A stretch of DNA of 64,000 nt. Origin: Roseibium algicola. GTDB lineage: Bacteria; Pseudomonadota; Alphaproteobacteria; Rhizobiales; Stappiaceae. Within the stretch, counting starts at the first letter, position 1. Every line of letters begins with the position of its first letter. The stretch is from positions 3,501,001 to 3,565,000 of the forward strand of contig NZ_CP019630.1 of the NCBI RefSeq assembly GCF_001999245.1, given 5' to 3'. Positions 56,645-64,000 of this stretch are shown piece after piece. The position numbers and the translations under genes were made by a program. The notes below the pieces were generated by a model. That model saw only the letters and a program-made list of their open reading frames with translations, was not told the origin of the DNA and ran no database searches.

Positions 56645-58000
56645 ATGTCAGACCATATCTATCAGGCCATTTGGAACGAAGATGCCGACCGGTTCAGTGT
56701 CAGCACGCGCAACGTGGATGGTGACTGGACGGACATGACAGCCGACATTCTGCTGGACGAGCAGGTGAAGGCCAAAGGGTCCCGCCAGATCGACCTGGCA
56801 GCGAACCCGCTCTTTGCCCGGGTCGATTTCGACAAGATGGCGGCGAGCGATCTGTACCAGACCTTCATCCGGCTTCTGGACAACTATGCGGTCCACTTTC
56901 GCGACCCGGAAACCATTTCGCCTGCCGAGCGAGACGAGATCGAAGGGTTTCTCGATCTGGTGATTGCAAGCCGGCCGATGCAGATCGCCTTCGAGCATAT
57001 TTCTGCCGAGCTCGTCAGGGACATGACCGCTGAAACCTTCCGGCAGGATCTGTTCCGGATGTGGTTCGAGGTCTACACCAACTTCTTCCGGGGCAAGTCG
57101 ACCCACTTCTGCACGGGCTTCGAGCATGTTTTTGTCGGCGAAGGCAAATACAAGAAAGGGGCGAATTCCGCCTCGGAGAAGGGTGAAATCTCCGGTTATC
57201 ACTCCTGGGTGAAATTCGCGCTGGACGAGCTCAACAACCGGGTCGACTACCTTGGTTACAAATACGATCTCGGAGGTCCCGGACCGGAGAACCCCCATGT
57301 CGTGACGCTGCAGATGGTCTGGAACCACCAGGACATGACCGGCAACCTTGTCGCTGAGCTCTTCAAGAGCAAGGGTGGATTTTTTGTCGGCAGCAGTCCT
57401 GCGTGCGAATTCGCGCTCGGCACGCTTGCCTATTACGAAGGCCTGCACGGCTTGCTCACCAACCAGAAGAAGCGTGTTCAGCTCGGTGAGGGCAAGTTCG
57501 ATCTGGTGATGTATCACGAGACCACGGCTGATGGCTCGCTGGGGCAGCACATCCGCTCATTCTACCCTGTGTTCCTTGGTGACGGCAGCACCCGCACGGA
57601 CGATTCTGGCAATGTGGTCGTGCGTCCAAGGACCGTTGAAATGCAGAATGACGGTCCGCTTCGCATTCTTTCGGCCCTGCCGAACCCGCCGGGGGATGAC
57701 CAGGGCACGGAATGGGTGGAGATCTGGAATGCCGGTGCAGCGGACATCGACCTCACGGGCTACGAACTGCGGGACAAGATGGGCAGGCCGCAGCCGGTGG
57801 AGGCGGTTGTTCTGATTGCAGGTGCCGTTTTGAAGGTGTCGGTGACGCGGGCGACGGTCCATCACATGCAGATGTCGAACCGCAAAGGGTTGATTACCCT
57901 GCATGACAGTTCCGGCGAGATGCTGGCGTCAGTCAATTACGGGCAGGCGGGGGAAGGGGCTGTGCTGACCTTTGCCGAGCGCGCAGGTGGCCAAGGCTAG
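56645..58000 (+). CDS. EndoU-family endoribonuclease fused to a C-terminal lamin-tail domain
   Basis: A 451-residue protein with two domains. Residues about 8-310 match the eukaryotic-type XendoU/EndoU fold: GFEHVFVGE gives H161, EISGYHSWV gives H186, and LFKSKGGFFVGSSPACEFAL gives K241 at the position of the catalytic lysine before the GSSP-E-F-A-L block. These are the His-His-Lys residues of the uridylate-specific, Mn-assisted RNase family. Residues about 335-440 (LPNPPGDDQGTEWVEIWNAGAADIDLTGYELRD) look like a lamin-tail (LTD) beta-sandwich. There is no signal peptide or membrane segment, and no obvious immunity gene beside it. GAGG precedes the ATG at 56645; GTG at 56606 is the alternative. 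It is flanked by terminators. Confidence 0.82.
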   Translation: MSDHIYQAIWNEDADRFSVSTRNVDGDWTDMTADILLDEQVKAKGSRQIDLAANPLFARVDFDKMAASDLYQTFIRLLDNYAVHFRDPETISPAERDEIEGFLDLVIASRPMQIAFEHISAELVRDMTAETFRQDLFRMWFEVYTNFFRGKSTHFCTGFEHVFVGEGKYKKGANSASEKGEISGYHSWVKFALDELNNRVDYLGYKYDLGGPGPENPHVVTLQMVWNHQDMTGNLVAELFKSKGGFFVGSSPACEFALGTLAYYEGLHGLLTNQKKRVQLGEGKFDLVMYHETTADGSLGQHIRSFYPVFLGDGSTRTDDSGNVVVRPRTVEMQNDGPLRILSALPNPPGDDQGTEWVEIWNAGAADIDLTGYELRDKMGRPQPVEAVVLIAGAVLKVSVTRATVHHMQMSNRKGLITLHDSSGEMLASVNYGQAGEGAVLTFAERAGGQG

Positions 58001-58031
58001 AACAGCCTTGTCACATCCAACCCTCAGCAAC

Positions 58032-58062
58032 AAAAAGCCCCGGCAGTGCCGGGGCTTTTAAA
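58032..58062. terminator. Bidirectional terminator between EndoU gene and ctrA
   Basis: Arms aaaagccccgg (58033-58043) and ccggggctttt (58049-58059) with a 5-base loop and A/T flanks, between convergent genes. Confidence 0.88.
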
Positions 58063-58083
58063 ACGTCAACGTCTGATGCTGGA

Positions 58084-58776
58084 TCAGGCGGCTGCTTCGA
58101 CGTCCGGCTCGCGCAGAACGTAACCTCGGCCCCACACCGTTTCAATGTAGTTCTTGCCGGAGGTTGCAGCTGCCAGCTTCTTGCGAAGCTTACAGATAAA
58201 CACGTCGATGATCTTCAGTTCCGGCTCGTCCATGCCGCCATAGAGATGGTTCAGGAACATCTCCTTGGTGAGCGTCGTTCCCTTGCGCAGGGAGAGAAGC
58301 TCCAGCATCTGGTATTCCTTGCCGGTCAGATGGACGCGCTGGCCGCCGACTTCGACGGTTTTGGTGTCCAGGTTGACCTTCAGGTCGCCAGTGACGATGA
58401 CCGACTGTGCGTGCCCCTTGGAGCGGCGGACGATTGCGTGGATACGCGCGACCAGCTCGTCCTTGTGGAACGGCTTGGTCATGTAATCGTCGGCGCCGAA
58501 GCCGAGGCCGCGAACCTTGTCTTCGATACCCGCGTTACCGGAAAGGATCAGGATCGGTGTCTTGACCTTGGAAACGCGTAGTGTCCGGAGAACCTCGTAA
58601 CCGGACATGTCCGGCAGGTTCAAATCCAACATAATGATGTCGTAATCGTACAGTTTGCCGAGGTCGATGCCTTCCTCGCCAAGATCTGTCGTGTAGACGT
58701 TGAAGTTCTCGGACTTCAGCATCAGCTCGATGCTCTGCGCCGTGGCGCTGTCATCCTCAATCAACAATACACGCAT
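58084..58776 (-). CDS. ctrA: Cell-cycle master response regulator CtrA
   Basis: A 230-residue OmpR/PhoB-type regulator. The receiver has phospho-acceptor D51 ([18 protein letters not shown]) and K in MTKPFHKDE. The winged-helix DNA-binding domain contains [52 protein letters not shown], essentially the CtrA signature. The C-terminus ends in Ala-Ala-Ala, consistent with the ClpXP-recognised tail known from Caulobacter CtrA. It is phosphorylated through CckA and ChpT. The start ATG at 58774-58776 is preferred to an upstream in-frame ATG. It is divergent from fliI. Confidence 0.96.
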   Translation of the reverse strand: MRVLLIEDDSATAQSIELMLKSENFNVYTTDLGEEGIDLGKLYDYDIIMLDLNLPDMSGYEVLRTLRVSKVKTPILILSGNAGIEDKVRGLGFGADDYMTKPFHKDELVARIHAIVRRSKGHAQSVIVTGDLKVNLDTKTVEVGGQRVHLTGKEYQMLELLSLRKGTTLTKEMFLNHLYGGMDEPELKIIDVFICKLRKKLAAATSGKNYIETVWGRGYVLREPDVEAAA

Positions 58777-58849
58777 GCCAATCCCCTTGTTCTGCCTTTC
58801 CTGGGCAAGTCGCAACGGCTCTGTCGGTGCCTGCTACGAAGGACTGATG

Positions 58850-58864
58850 TTAACCCCGACTCAA
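58850..58864. promoter_or_regulatory. Candidate CtrA box in the ctrA promoter (one mismatch)
   Basis: TTAA-ccccgac-TCAA, seven of eight consensus positions, 74-88 bases upstream of the ctrA start. It overlaps a GACTC methylation site (58858-58862). CtrA autoregulation from a nearby box is established in Caulobacter. Confidence 0.45.
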
Positions 58865-59144
58865 AGCTATCGGTTAATGGTTAACAAAATATGATTCGTA
58901 ACGGCAAGCTCTGGAGAGAGGAAACTGTGAACAACACTCAACTTATTGAATCCCCAGAAAAAATTCGGATTCACAAATCTTAATGTTGAACTTTAAGAAC
59001 CGGCGCTAACCGATTCCGTTCAGATTCCTTTCAACAAAGCCGTTTTGACTTCGAAATGGCTCTCGCTTGTCAGCCTTCCAAAGGTTAAGATTAACCAGAG
59101 TCGTAAACGATCGGTTACCAAAACCGTTAACGAGGGAAGGAATC
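58858..59144. promoter_or_regulatory. Cluster of eight GANTC (CcrM) sites in the ctrA/fliI intergenic region
   Basis: GANTC starts at 58858, 58893, 58948, 58968, 59012, 59023, 59098 and 59140, within a 372-bp gap that would hold about 1.5 by chance at equal base frequencies. CcrM methylates GANTC, and the methylation state of the ctrA promoter times its transcription in Caulobacter. The region otherwise contains only promoters and TTAA-rich tracts. Confidence 0.6.
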
Positions 59145-59148
59145 TTAC

Positions 59149-60474
59149 GTGAAGGCGCTTTTCGCCGAGATTGATTCGCTCATGCCGACCGAAATTTATG
59201 GCCGGGTGACTGCGGTTCAGGGACTTCTCGTCGAGATTGCGGGCCCTATTCACGAAATGAGTGTCGGCTCGAGATTGTTGATCGACAACGGTGAGGATAA
59301 CCCGAAAGTGCCCGCAGAGGTTGTGGGTTTTCGTGAAGGACACGCACTTTGCATGCCTTTTTCCGGGCTCGAAGGCGTGCGAATGGGTTGCAAAGCCGTG
59401 ATTCAATCGCGTGACAGCGTGGTTCATCCGGCAAATGCCTGGCTTGGCCGAGTGATTAACGCACTTGGTGAACCGATTGATGGTAAAGGAAGTCTTGTTC
59501 ATGGCGGAGTGCCTCGCAAATTGCGAAGTTCGCCTCCGCCGGCCTCCGAACGTAAACGAGTTGGACCGGCCCTGGATCTCGGCGTTCGCGCACTTAATAC
59601 ATTCGTAACCTGTTGCGAGGGGCAGCGAATGGGCATTTTTGCCGGCTCCGGCGTCGGCAAGTCCGTGCTGATGTCCATGCTGGCGCGCAACACAAAATGT
59701 GATGTCGCGGTGATCGGCCTTATCGGCGAACGCGGTCGAGAAGTTCAGGAGTTCATCGAGGACGATCTGGGCGATTCGGGGCTGGAGCGCTCCGTGGTCG
59801 TCGTCGCGACCTCAGATGAAAGCGTTCTGATGCGGCGGCAGGCCGCCTATCTGACCATGACTGTTGCCGAACATTTCCGCGATGAAGGCAAGAACGTGCT
59901 GTGCATGATGGACTCGGTAACGCGATTCGCCATGGCACAGCGCGAAATCGGCTTGTCGATCGGCGAGCCGCCGACCTCCAAGGGCTATACGCCGACGGTC
60001 TTCACCGAATTGCCGCGACTTCTGGAACGGGCAGGTCCCGGCAAGGAGAACAGCGGATCGATCACCGGCCTTTTCACCGTTCTTGTGGAGGGTGACAATC
60101 ACAACGAGCCTGTGGCCGACGCGGTGCGCGGTATTCTCGATGGCCACGTGGTGATGGAACGCGGCATTGCCGAGCGTGGCCGGTATCCGGCAATCAATGT
60201 GCTGAAATCCGTGTCACGAACCATGCCGCGCTGCGTGCCGCCGGAGCAGCTCCCGGTTCTGCGCAGGGCCCGACAGCTTCTGTCGACCTATACGGACATG
60301 GAAGAATTGATCCGGCTGGGCGCATACCGGAAGGGATCGGACCCGACCGTGGACGAAGCCATCTACAGGTTCGACATGATCGACGAATTCCTGAATCAGG
60401 GAAAAGACGAAGCGACATCACTTTCTGACGGGTATGAGCAACTTGCCAACCTTTTGGAAATGACTCAGGGGTAG
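59149..60474 (+). CDS. fliI: Flagellum-specific ATPase FliI
   Basis: A 441-residue F1-beta-like ATPase of the flagellar type III export apparatus. Walker A GSGVGKS lies within 165-172 ([17 protein letters not shown]). [16 protein letters not shown], the Walker-B-type strand [37 protein letters not shown] and [17 protein letters not shown] follow. It starts on GTG at 59149 with GGAAGGAA upstream. It works with FliH and FliJ; fliJ follows 28 bases downstream. Codon use in the first 150 codons is visibly less GC-biased than in the rest. Confidence 0.95.
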   Translation: MKALFAEIDSLMPTEIYGRVTAVQGLLVEIAGPIHEMSVGSRLLIDNGEDNPKVPAEVVGFREGHALCMPFSGLEGVRMGCKAVIQSRDSVVHPANAWLGRVINALGEPIDGKGSLVHGGVPRKLRSSPPPASERKRVGPALDLGVRALNTFVTCCEGQRMGIFAGSGVGKSVLMSMLARNTKCDVAVIGLIGERGREVQEFIEDDLGDSGLERSVVVVATSDESVLMRRQAAYLTMTVAEHFRDEGKNVLCMMDSVTRFAMAQREIGLSIGEPPTSKGYTPTVFTELPRLLERAGPGKENSGSITGLFTVLVEGDNHNEPVADAVRGILDGHVVMERGIAERGRYPAINVLKSVSRTMPRCVPPEQLPVLRRARQLLSTYTDMEELIRLGAYRKGSDPTVDEAIYRFDMIDEFLNQGKDEATSLSDGYEQLANLLEMTQG

Positions 60475-60502
60475 ACTGCCCGTGTTAGGGGAGTATTGAG
60501 TA

Positions 60503-60910
60503 ATGAAAACCCGAGACAGTTTGATCCGTTTGAAGCGGTTTCAGGTTGACGAGAAACGACGACAGCTTGCTCAGATCGAGAGCATGATCGCCGAGTTCAA
60601 CCGTATGGCCGATGAACTCGATGACCAGATCCGGTCGGAGCAGGAGCGGGTCGGTATTACGGATGTCACGCATTTTGCCTATCCGACGTTTGCCAAGGCC
60701 GCAGCGGACCGTCGCGACAACCTGCGCAATTCCGCGCATGAACTGGACGACCAGCTGCGACGTGCCCAGGACGAGCTCAGCGAGGCGATCGAGGAGCTGA
60801 AGAAGTTCGAGCAGCTGGAAGAACGCGACCAGCAGCGCGAGCGCACAGCCCAGGAACTGGCGGAGCAGGATCAGCTCGACGAAGTTGCTGCGCGGGCTCG
60901 AGGTCGATAA
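60503..60910 (+). CDS. fliJ: Flagellar export protein FliJ
   Basis: A 135-residue, almost entirely coiled-coil protein (SLIRLKRFQVDEKRRQLAQIESMIAEFNRMADEL, then ELDDQLRRAQDELSEAIEELKKFEQLEERDQQRE), the standard FliJ layout resembling the F1-ATPase gamma stalk. FliJ sits in the FliI hexamer and links it to FlhA. The position directly after fliI is diagnostic because sequence conservation is low. Confidence 0.9.
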   Translation: MKTRDSLIRLKRFQVDEKRRQLAQIESMIAEFNRMADELDDQIRSEQERVGITDVTHFAYPTFAKAAADRRDNLRNSAHELDDQLRRAQDELSEAIEELKKFEQLEERDQQRERTAQELAEQDQLDEVAARARGR

Positions 60911-61043
60911 CGGCTTACTGAACTTCCCTAGAAACAGCCGGTCTCCGAATGGGGGCTGGCAGGGCTTGATGTACGTTCTTATATTCCTGATCGTTGCTCG
61001 CGGCGGTCAGGTTTTGTGCTTTCCGATCCGGGTGATATAGGAA

Positions 61044-61553
61044 ATGGTGCTCCTCCTGGTGATGCCGGGCGCAGGTGCCGCTACGAGTTTACGCGATAGC
61101 CAGGGTACGGCAGTTTCAATGCGATTTTTTCTGGCTTTGCTGCTTCCCGTTTCCACTTTCTCGTTCGCCCTCGGACTGACGCAGCCGCTTATGCGGTTCG
61201 AGCGCCTCTATTTTCTGGAAGACCGACCGACGCTGATCGAAATGGTGACCAGCCTCTATCACGAGGGCGATGCGGTTCTTGCCGCGATCGTGGCGCTGTT
61301 TTCGATCGGGTTTCCAGCGCTGAAGATCCTTCTGATCCATGTGGCCGTGCTTAGTGGTGCCAAGACGCGTTCGCTTGCGCTCCTGTCGATGGTCAGCAAG
61401 TGGTCGATGCTGGATGTCATGCTGGTGGCGCTGGTGCTTTTTGCCGCCAAGACAAGCGGACTGGCGGCAGCCGCCATTTTGCCGGGCCTCTGGTTCTACG
61501 CGGCCGCGACCCTGTCGACGGCAATCGCCGCGACGCTTTGTTCCAAAAGCTGA
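61044..61553 (+). CDS. PqiA-like (paraquat-inducible protein A) membrane protein
   Basis: Up to 169 residues with about four transmembrane helices. FSIGFPALKILLIHVAVLSG and SKWSMLDVMLVALVLFAAK match the PqiA half-domain (ALK...WSMLDVFLVALLVA), followed by PGLWFYAAATLSTAIA. Full-length PqiA has two such modules; this is a single-module form. PqiA-type proteins take part in intermembrane lipid transport with MCE proteins, none of which is adjacent. The start is uncertain; ATG at 61119 (MRFFLALLLP) is an alternative with a more typical first helix. It follows fliJ by 133 bases. Confidence 0.75.
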   Translation: MVLLLVMPGAGAATSLRDSQGTAVSMRFFLALLLPVSTFSFALGLTQPLMRFERLYFLEDRPTLIEMVTSLYHEGDAVLAAIVALFSIGFPALKILLIHVAVLSGAKTRSLALLSMVSKWSMLDVMLVALVLFAAKTSGLAAAAILPGLWFYAAATLSTAIAATLCSKS

Positions 61554-61639
61554 ATTTTCGAAAAACGCGGCTTAGAGTAAGCGCTGACAACCTTGCTTAT
61601 CGATATGTTGGTTGGAACGAAGCAACGTTGGCGTTGTCG

Positions 61640-62755
61640 CTACATTGCCGCGACACGTCCGGGACGATCACCCGTGGGTCTTGGTTTCTTTTCCCGCCGG
61701 TTCGCCTGGAAATCACCGCATCGGGATTGTTTGGTCTGTGCCGTGCTGTCGAGAAACTTCTTGTAGGTGGCCGTCCATTCGGAGCCCTGCGTTGCCGGGA
61801 TCTTCAAATGGTCGCAGCGAACCTTGGCGAAAAGGGCGAAGGTCGGCGTGTCGAGGCCGGCTTTCTCCGCGGTTCTGAGAACCAGATCCTTCTTGCCGTT
61901 GAAGACCGCATCCTTGAGTGCCTTCTGGGCCGTTCGGCCGCGCGCGCTGAGCAGCTCGATCGCGTGATTGAAGCGGCCATCCTGCAGTAACAGGATCATA
62001 AGCTCGTTGACGGTGATTTCCGCACGCTCCGCTTCCCGCCACAGGAGGGTCATGTCCGGATTGTTGAGGGCATCGCCGAATTCCCGGCGCAGCACCTTCA
62101 GTCTTGCGATCTGGTCCAGTTGATCCTGCGACAGGGAGCCTTCAATGATACTGCGCAGGCGCTTCTTGGTTTCATCGTCCACAAGCGGCAGCAAGGCCCG
62201 GCACACTGCCGGGGAAAGATCGGAGCGCAGGCACAGGTCCTCGCGCAGGACCACGTCTTCCGTGGCGTATTTGACGAAACTCAGCATGGTTTCGCGGGAC
62301 AGTTTGATCTCGCGGTTGCCGGCCAGAATGCGGTGCACCGGGCGGTCGCCTTTTTCGGCAATGGCATCTGAGACTTCAGGCGAGAGGTCGGTGCGGCGGG
62401 CAATCACCTGTAGATGGCTGTTGCTCAGCCGTTCGACGAAGTCGATCAGGTCTTCCTGGGTCAGCGCGGGGCTTTGTGCAAGCAGGGGCATGGCCACGTT
62501 GACGTCGTCTTCGGCGATCTTGCGGGCAAGCTCCGGCGGCGTGTTGACTTGCGAAGCGAGCTTGTGCGCCAGCCTGGCGCGGTCCCTGGGCGAGCCGACA
62601 CTGTACAGTTTTATGATTACTTCGGAGAAGATTGCCAGTTCCCGGTCGGTCCGCTCATCGAGGTTCGCAATCACAAGTTCGCTCACCTGCGCGAACAGCC
62701 GTCGTCGCGCCTCGTCTGTGCCTTCCTGTGCAAGCTTGATCAAGGACCTGGGCAT
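61640..62755 (-). CDS. DUF2336 domain-containing protein
   Basis: About 371 residues, all-helical, with repeated degenerate motifs (LSNSHLQVIARRTDLSPEVSDAIAEKGD, ATEDVVLREDLCLRSDLSPAVCRALLPLVDDETKKRL) typical of DUF2336, an alphaproteobacterial HEAT-like family with no established biochemical role. The start MPRSLIKLAQEG at 62753-62755 has GGAGGAAGG directly upstream; an ATG 11 codons earlier is possible. Basic C-terminus (REKKPRPTGDRPGR). It is monocistronic on the minus strand and divergent from the mechanosensitive channel gene. Confidence 0.85.
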   Translation of the reverse strand: MPRSLIKLAQEGTDEARRRLFAQVSELVIANLDERTDRELAIFSEVIIKLYSVGSPRDRARLAHKLASQVNTPPELARKIAEDDVNVAMPLLAQSPALTQEDLIDFVERLSNSHLQVIARRTDLSPEVSDAIAEKGDRPVHRILAGNREIKLSRETMLSFVKYATEDVVLREDLCLRSDLSPAVCRALLPLVDDETKKRLRSIIEGSLSQDQLDQIARLKVLRREFGDALNNPDMTLLWREAERAEITVNELMILLLQDGRFNHAIELLSARGRTAQKALKDAVFNGKKDLVLRTAEKAGLDTPTFALFAKVRCDHLKIPATQGSEWTATYKKFLDSTAQTKQSRCGDFQANRREKKPRPTGDRPGRVAAM

Positions 62756-63053
62756 CCTTCCTCCTCGTCGGGCCAGATTGGCGCCCATATTGTTATTATT
62801 ACGTTACCCGATAAATGGAGGCTGGCATATTACCTTGCGTAAAGGTGAAATCTTTTTGCGATTTCCAGTGAATCCTTGTTTCTGCTGGTTTTGATGCGGT
62901 CGTTACTGCACGGGAAACTTGCGTTTTATAATAGTACCTAAAAAATGTCCGAAGACAGCAGTCTGAACCCTTTTCATCCGCGACTGTTCCTCCATATTGT
63001 CCCTGCCATGGCCGGACCCCCGCCGGTCTTTCTGGAATTGACAAGAGTTTGAA
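62756..63053. other. Divergent intergenic region DUF2336 / mechanosensitive channel
   Basis: 298 bases. A good -10-like hexamer tataat lies at 62927-62932 on the plus strand, about 120 bases before the channel ATG, with only a weak -35 (ttactg near 62903). No repeat or RNA gene seen. Confidence 0.35.
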
Positions 63054-64000
63054 ATGAAGATTTTGCGCTGCTGCCTCTTTGCCCTGATGACAATGATGCT
63101 TGCCGGGTTGGCTCCGGTTCTGGCTCAGGAAAGCGGGGGGCAGGCCCCGGCGCAGGAGCAAGCGCCACCGGCCGATGTCGAGCAGGCGAGCCAGGCCCTG
63201 ATAAAGGTTCTGAATGACCCTGAAAGCCGAGCGGCGTTGATCGATCTCTTGCAGAAAAGCACAGGGGACAGCCAGCCTGCTGAAGGTGACAGGCAGGTTC
63301 CCGGGAATGAAGCTGCAATTCCGGTTCAGGGGATCTCCCAACCCCTGCAACAGGAAAACTTCGCCCTGCGGATCGGTGAATACACACGGGTTCTGGTGGA
63401 TGACGCGGGGTATCTGCTGGAGCAGGCAATGCGCTCGTTGAACGGCCTGGTTCTGGTCGCGCGCGGCGATATCCCGGTGAAATGGGACCGGGTCGAGGAT
63501 ATCGCGATCCAGGTCGGCATCGTGCTTCTTGCGGCTTATCTCGGCTTTTTTGCCAGCCAGCTGATCGCGAAGGCACTTTATCCGCGCATGTCGCTTTATG
63601 CGCGTTACGGCGGTGGGCTGACGCGCAGTTTCATTCTTGTTCTGACATCGGTCGTCGATGCAGTGACGGTAGGTGTCGGTTGGGCCGTCGGCAACGCGGC
63701 GGCCCTGGCAAGCTTCGGTGGAATAAATGCAGGCGTAACGCTTCAGGAAAGTCTCGCGCTGAACGCGTTTTTCATCCTTGGCATGGCCAACGTCTCGCTG
63801 CGCTTCATATTCGCGCCGGGGCGGCCGGAACTGCGGTTGCTGCCGTTCACCGATGAAAGTTCGCTGTACTGGTACGGGCGTTTGCGGTTGTTCATGTACT
63901 GGATGGTCTTTGGCCTGTTCCTGGCCGTGCCGATCGCCAATGTTGCGGTATCCTTCGTGCTCGGCAACGCCTTGCGGTTCCTCGTCGTGCTTCTCGGGAT
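63054..64000 (+). CDS. Mechanosensitive ion channel family protein (5' part, runs off the window)
   Basis: The frame from ATG 63054 is open for all 315 complete codons to the window end. A signal peptide (MKILRCCLFALMTMMLAGLAPVLAQ) precedes a Gln/Ala/Pro-rich periplasmic segment, then a series of transmembrane helices (for example VGIVLLAAYLGFFASQLI, SFILVLTSVVDAVTVGVGWAVG and FMYWMVFGLFLAVPIANVAVSFVL). This long N-terminal extension with extra helices resembles the larger MscS-family channels (YbiO/MscK type). The conserved MscS pore and beta domain would lie beyond the window, so the call rests on the N-terminal pattern. Confidence 0.6.
   Translation, partial: MKILRCCLFALMTMMLAGLAPVLAQESGGQAPAQEQAPPADVEQASQALIKVLNDPESRAALIDLLQKSTGDSQPAEGDRQVPGNEAAIPVQGISQPLQQENFALRIGEYTRVLVDDAGYLLEQAMRSLNGLVLVARGDIPVKWDRVEDIAIQVGIVLLAAYLGFFASQLIAKALYPRMSLYARYGGGLTRSFILVLTSVVDAVTVGVGWAVGNAAALASFGGINAGVTLQESLALNAFFILGMANVSLRFIFAPGRPELRLLPFTDESSLYWYGRLRLFMYWMVFGLFLAVPIANVAVSFVLGNALRFLVVLLG

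Noticed and set aside
55532..58000. MBL hydrolase and EndoU as a toxin-immunity or defence operon
   Set aside because: A terminator separates them, the hydrolase carries a Tat export signal while EndoU has no signal, and neither shows toxin-delivery or immunity features.
59040..59148. CtrA box for fliI
   Set aside because: TTAA occurs several times, but no pair has N7 spacing with one mismatch or fewer; the nearest match (TTAC-N8-TTAA at 59115-59130) has the wrong spacing.

Overview
The window is chromosomal core sequence from an alphaproteobacterium, most likely a Hyphomicrobiales (Rhizobiales) member close to the Stappiaceae (Roseibium/Labrenzia/Stappia). The reasons are gene order and content: a tkt-gap-pgk-fba cluster ending in a ThiE-like gene, DUF4164-zapA-6S RNA-5-FCL, ruvCAB followed by tol-pal-cpoB-tilS-ftsH-glmM, the long form of SerC next to SerA, ChpT, CtrA ending in Ala-Ala, EipA (DUF1134), DUF2336 and a divergent ctrA/fliI pair. 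Base composition is GC-rich and coding density is high. I see no insertion sequence, prophage, integrase or CRISPR array.

Layout. 1-8036 (minus strand): lower glycolysis/Calvin-type carbon metabolism (tkt, gap, pgk, class II fba) with a VOC protein, a LysE exporter and two tiny membrane proteins interspersed. 8473-12172 (plus): DUF4164, zapA, 6S RNA, 5-formyl-THF cyclo-ligase, YmdB-type phosphoesterase, YebC and a MazG-like protein, then a 107-bp intergenic palindromic repeat. 12392-15745: TauE exporter (minus), then ruvC-ruvA-small membrane protein-ruvB. 15860-17971: a chemoreceptor. 18056-29107: ybgC, tolQRAB, pal, cpoB, tilS, ftsH, glmM. 29542-30363: an outer-membrane beta-barrel protein behind two perfect CtrA boxes. 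30640-33483: serC-serA with a structured leader. 33642-39740: two transporters, purA and a conserved single-pass membrane protein. 39827-41795: a TPP riboswitch controlling a leader ORF, thiX and thiY. 42099-47830: rpoH, rluD, a small membrane protein, tRNA-Glu, a DeoR regulator, a coiled-coil membrane protein and eipA. 47954-55221: a YHS protein, chpT and a cheA-W-Y-B-R operon. 55532-58000: a Tat-exported MBL hydrolase and an EndoU-type endoribonuclease fused to a lamin-tail domain. 58084-60910: ctrA (minus) divergent from fliI-fliJ. 61044-64000: a PqiA-like protein, a DUF2336 protein and the start of a mechanosensitive channel.

Two themes link separate parts. The first is the CtrA cell-cycle circuit. 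The window holds its master regulator, the ChpT phosphotransferase that feeds it, an intergenic region dense in GANTC (CcrM) sites, and CtrA-type boxes in front of the outer-membrane protein gene (two perfect), ctrA itself, tolQ and pal (one mismatch each). The second is envelope constriction and integrity: Tol-Pal-CpoB, ZapA, FtsH, GlmM, EipA and the barrel protein.

The most unusual items are the EndoU plus lamin-tail fusion, the riboswitch whose expression platform acts on a 33-codon leader ORF rather than directly on thiX, the tandem CtrA boxes, and a ThiE-like protein that lacks the usual ThiE signatures. I did not find an obviously novel multigene defence or mobile system. All gene assignments rest on reading the translations and motifs by eye; no database search was run.
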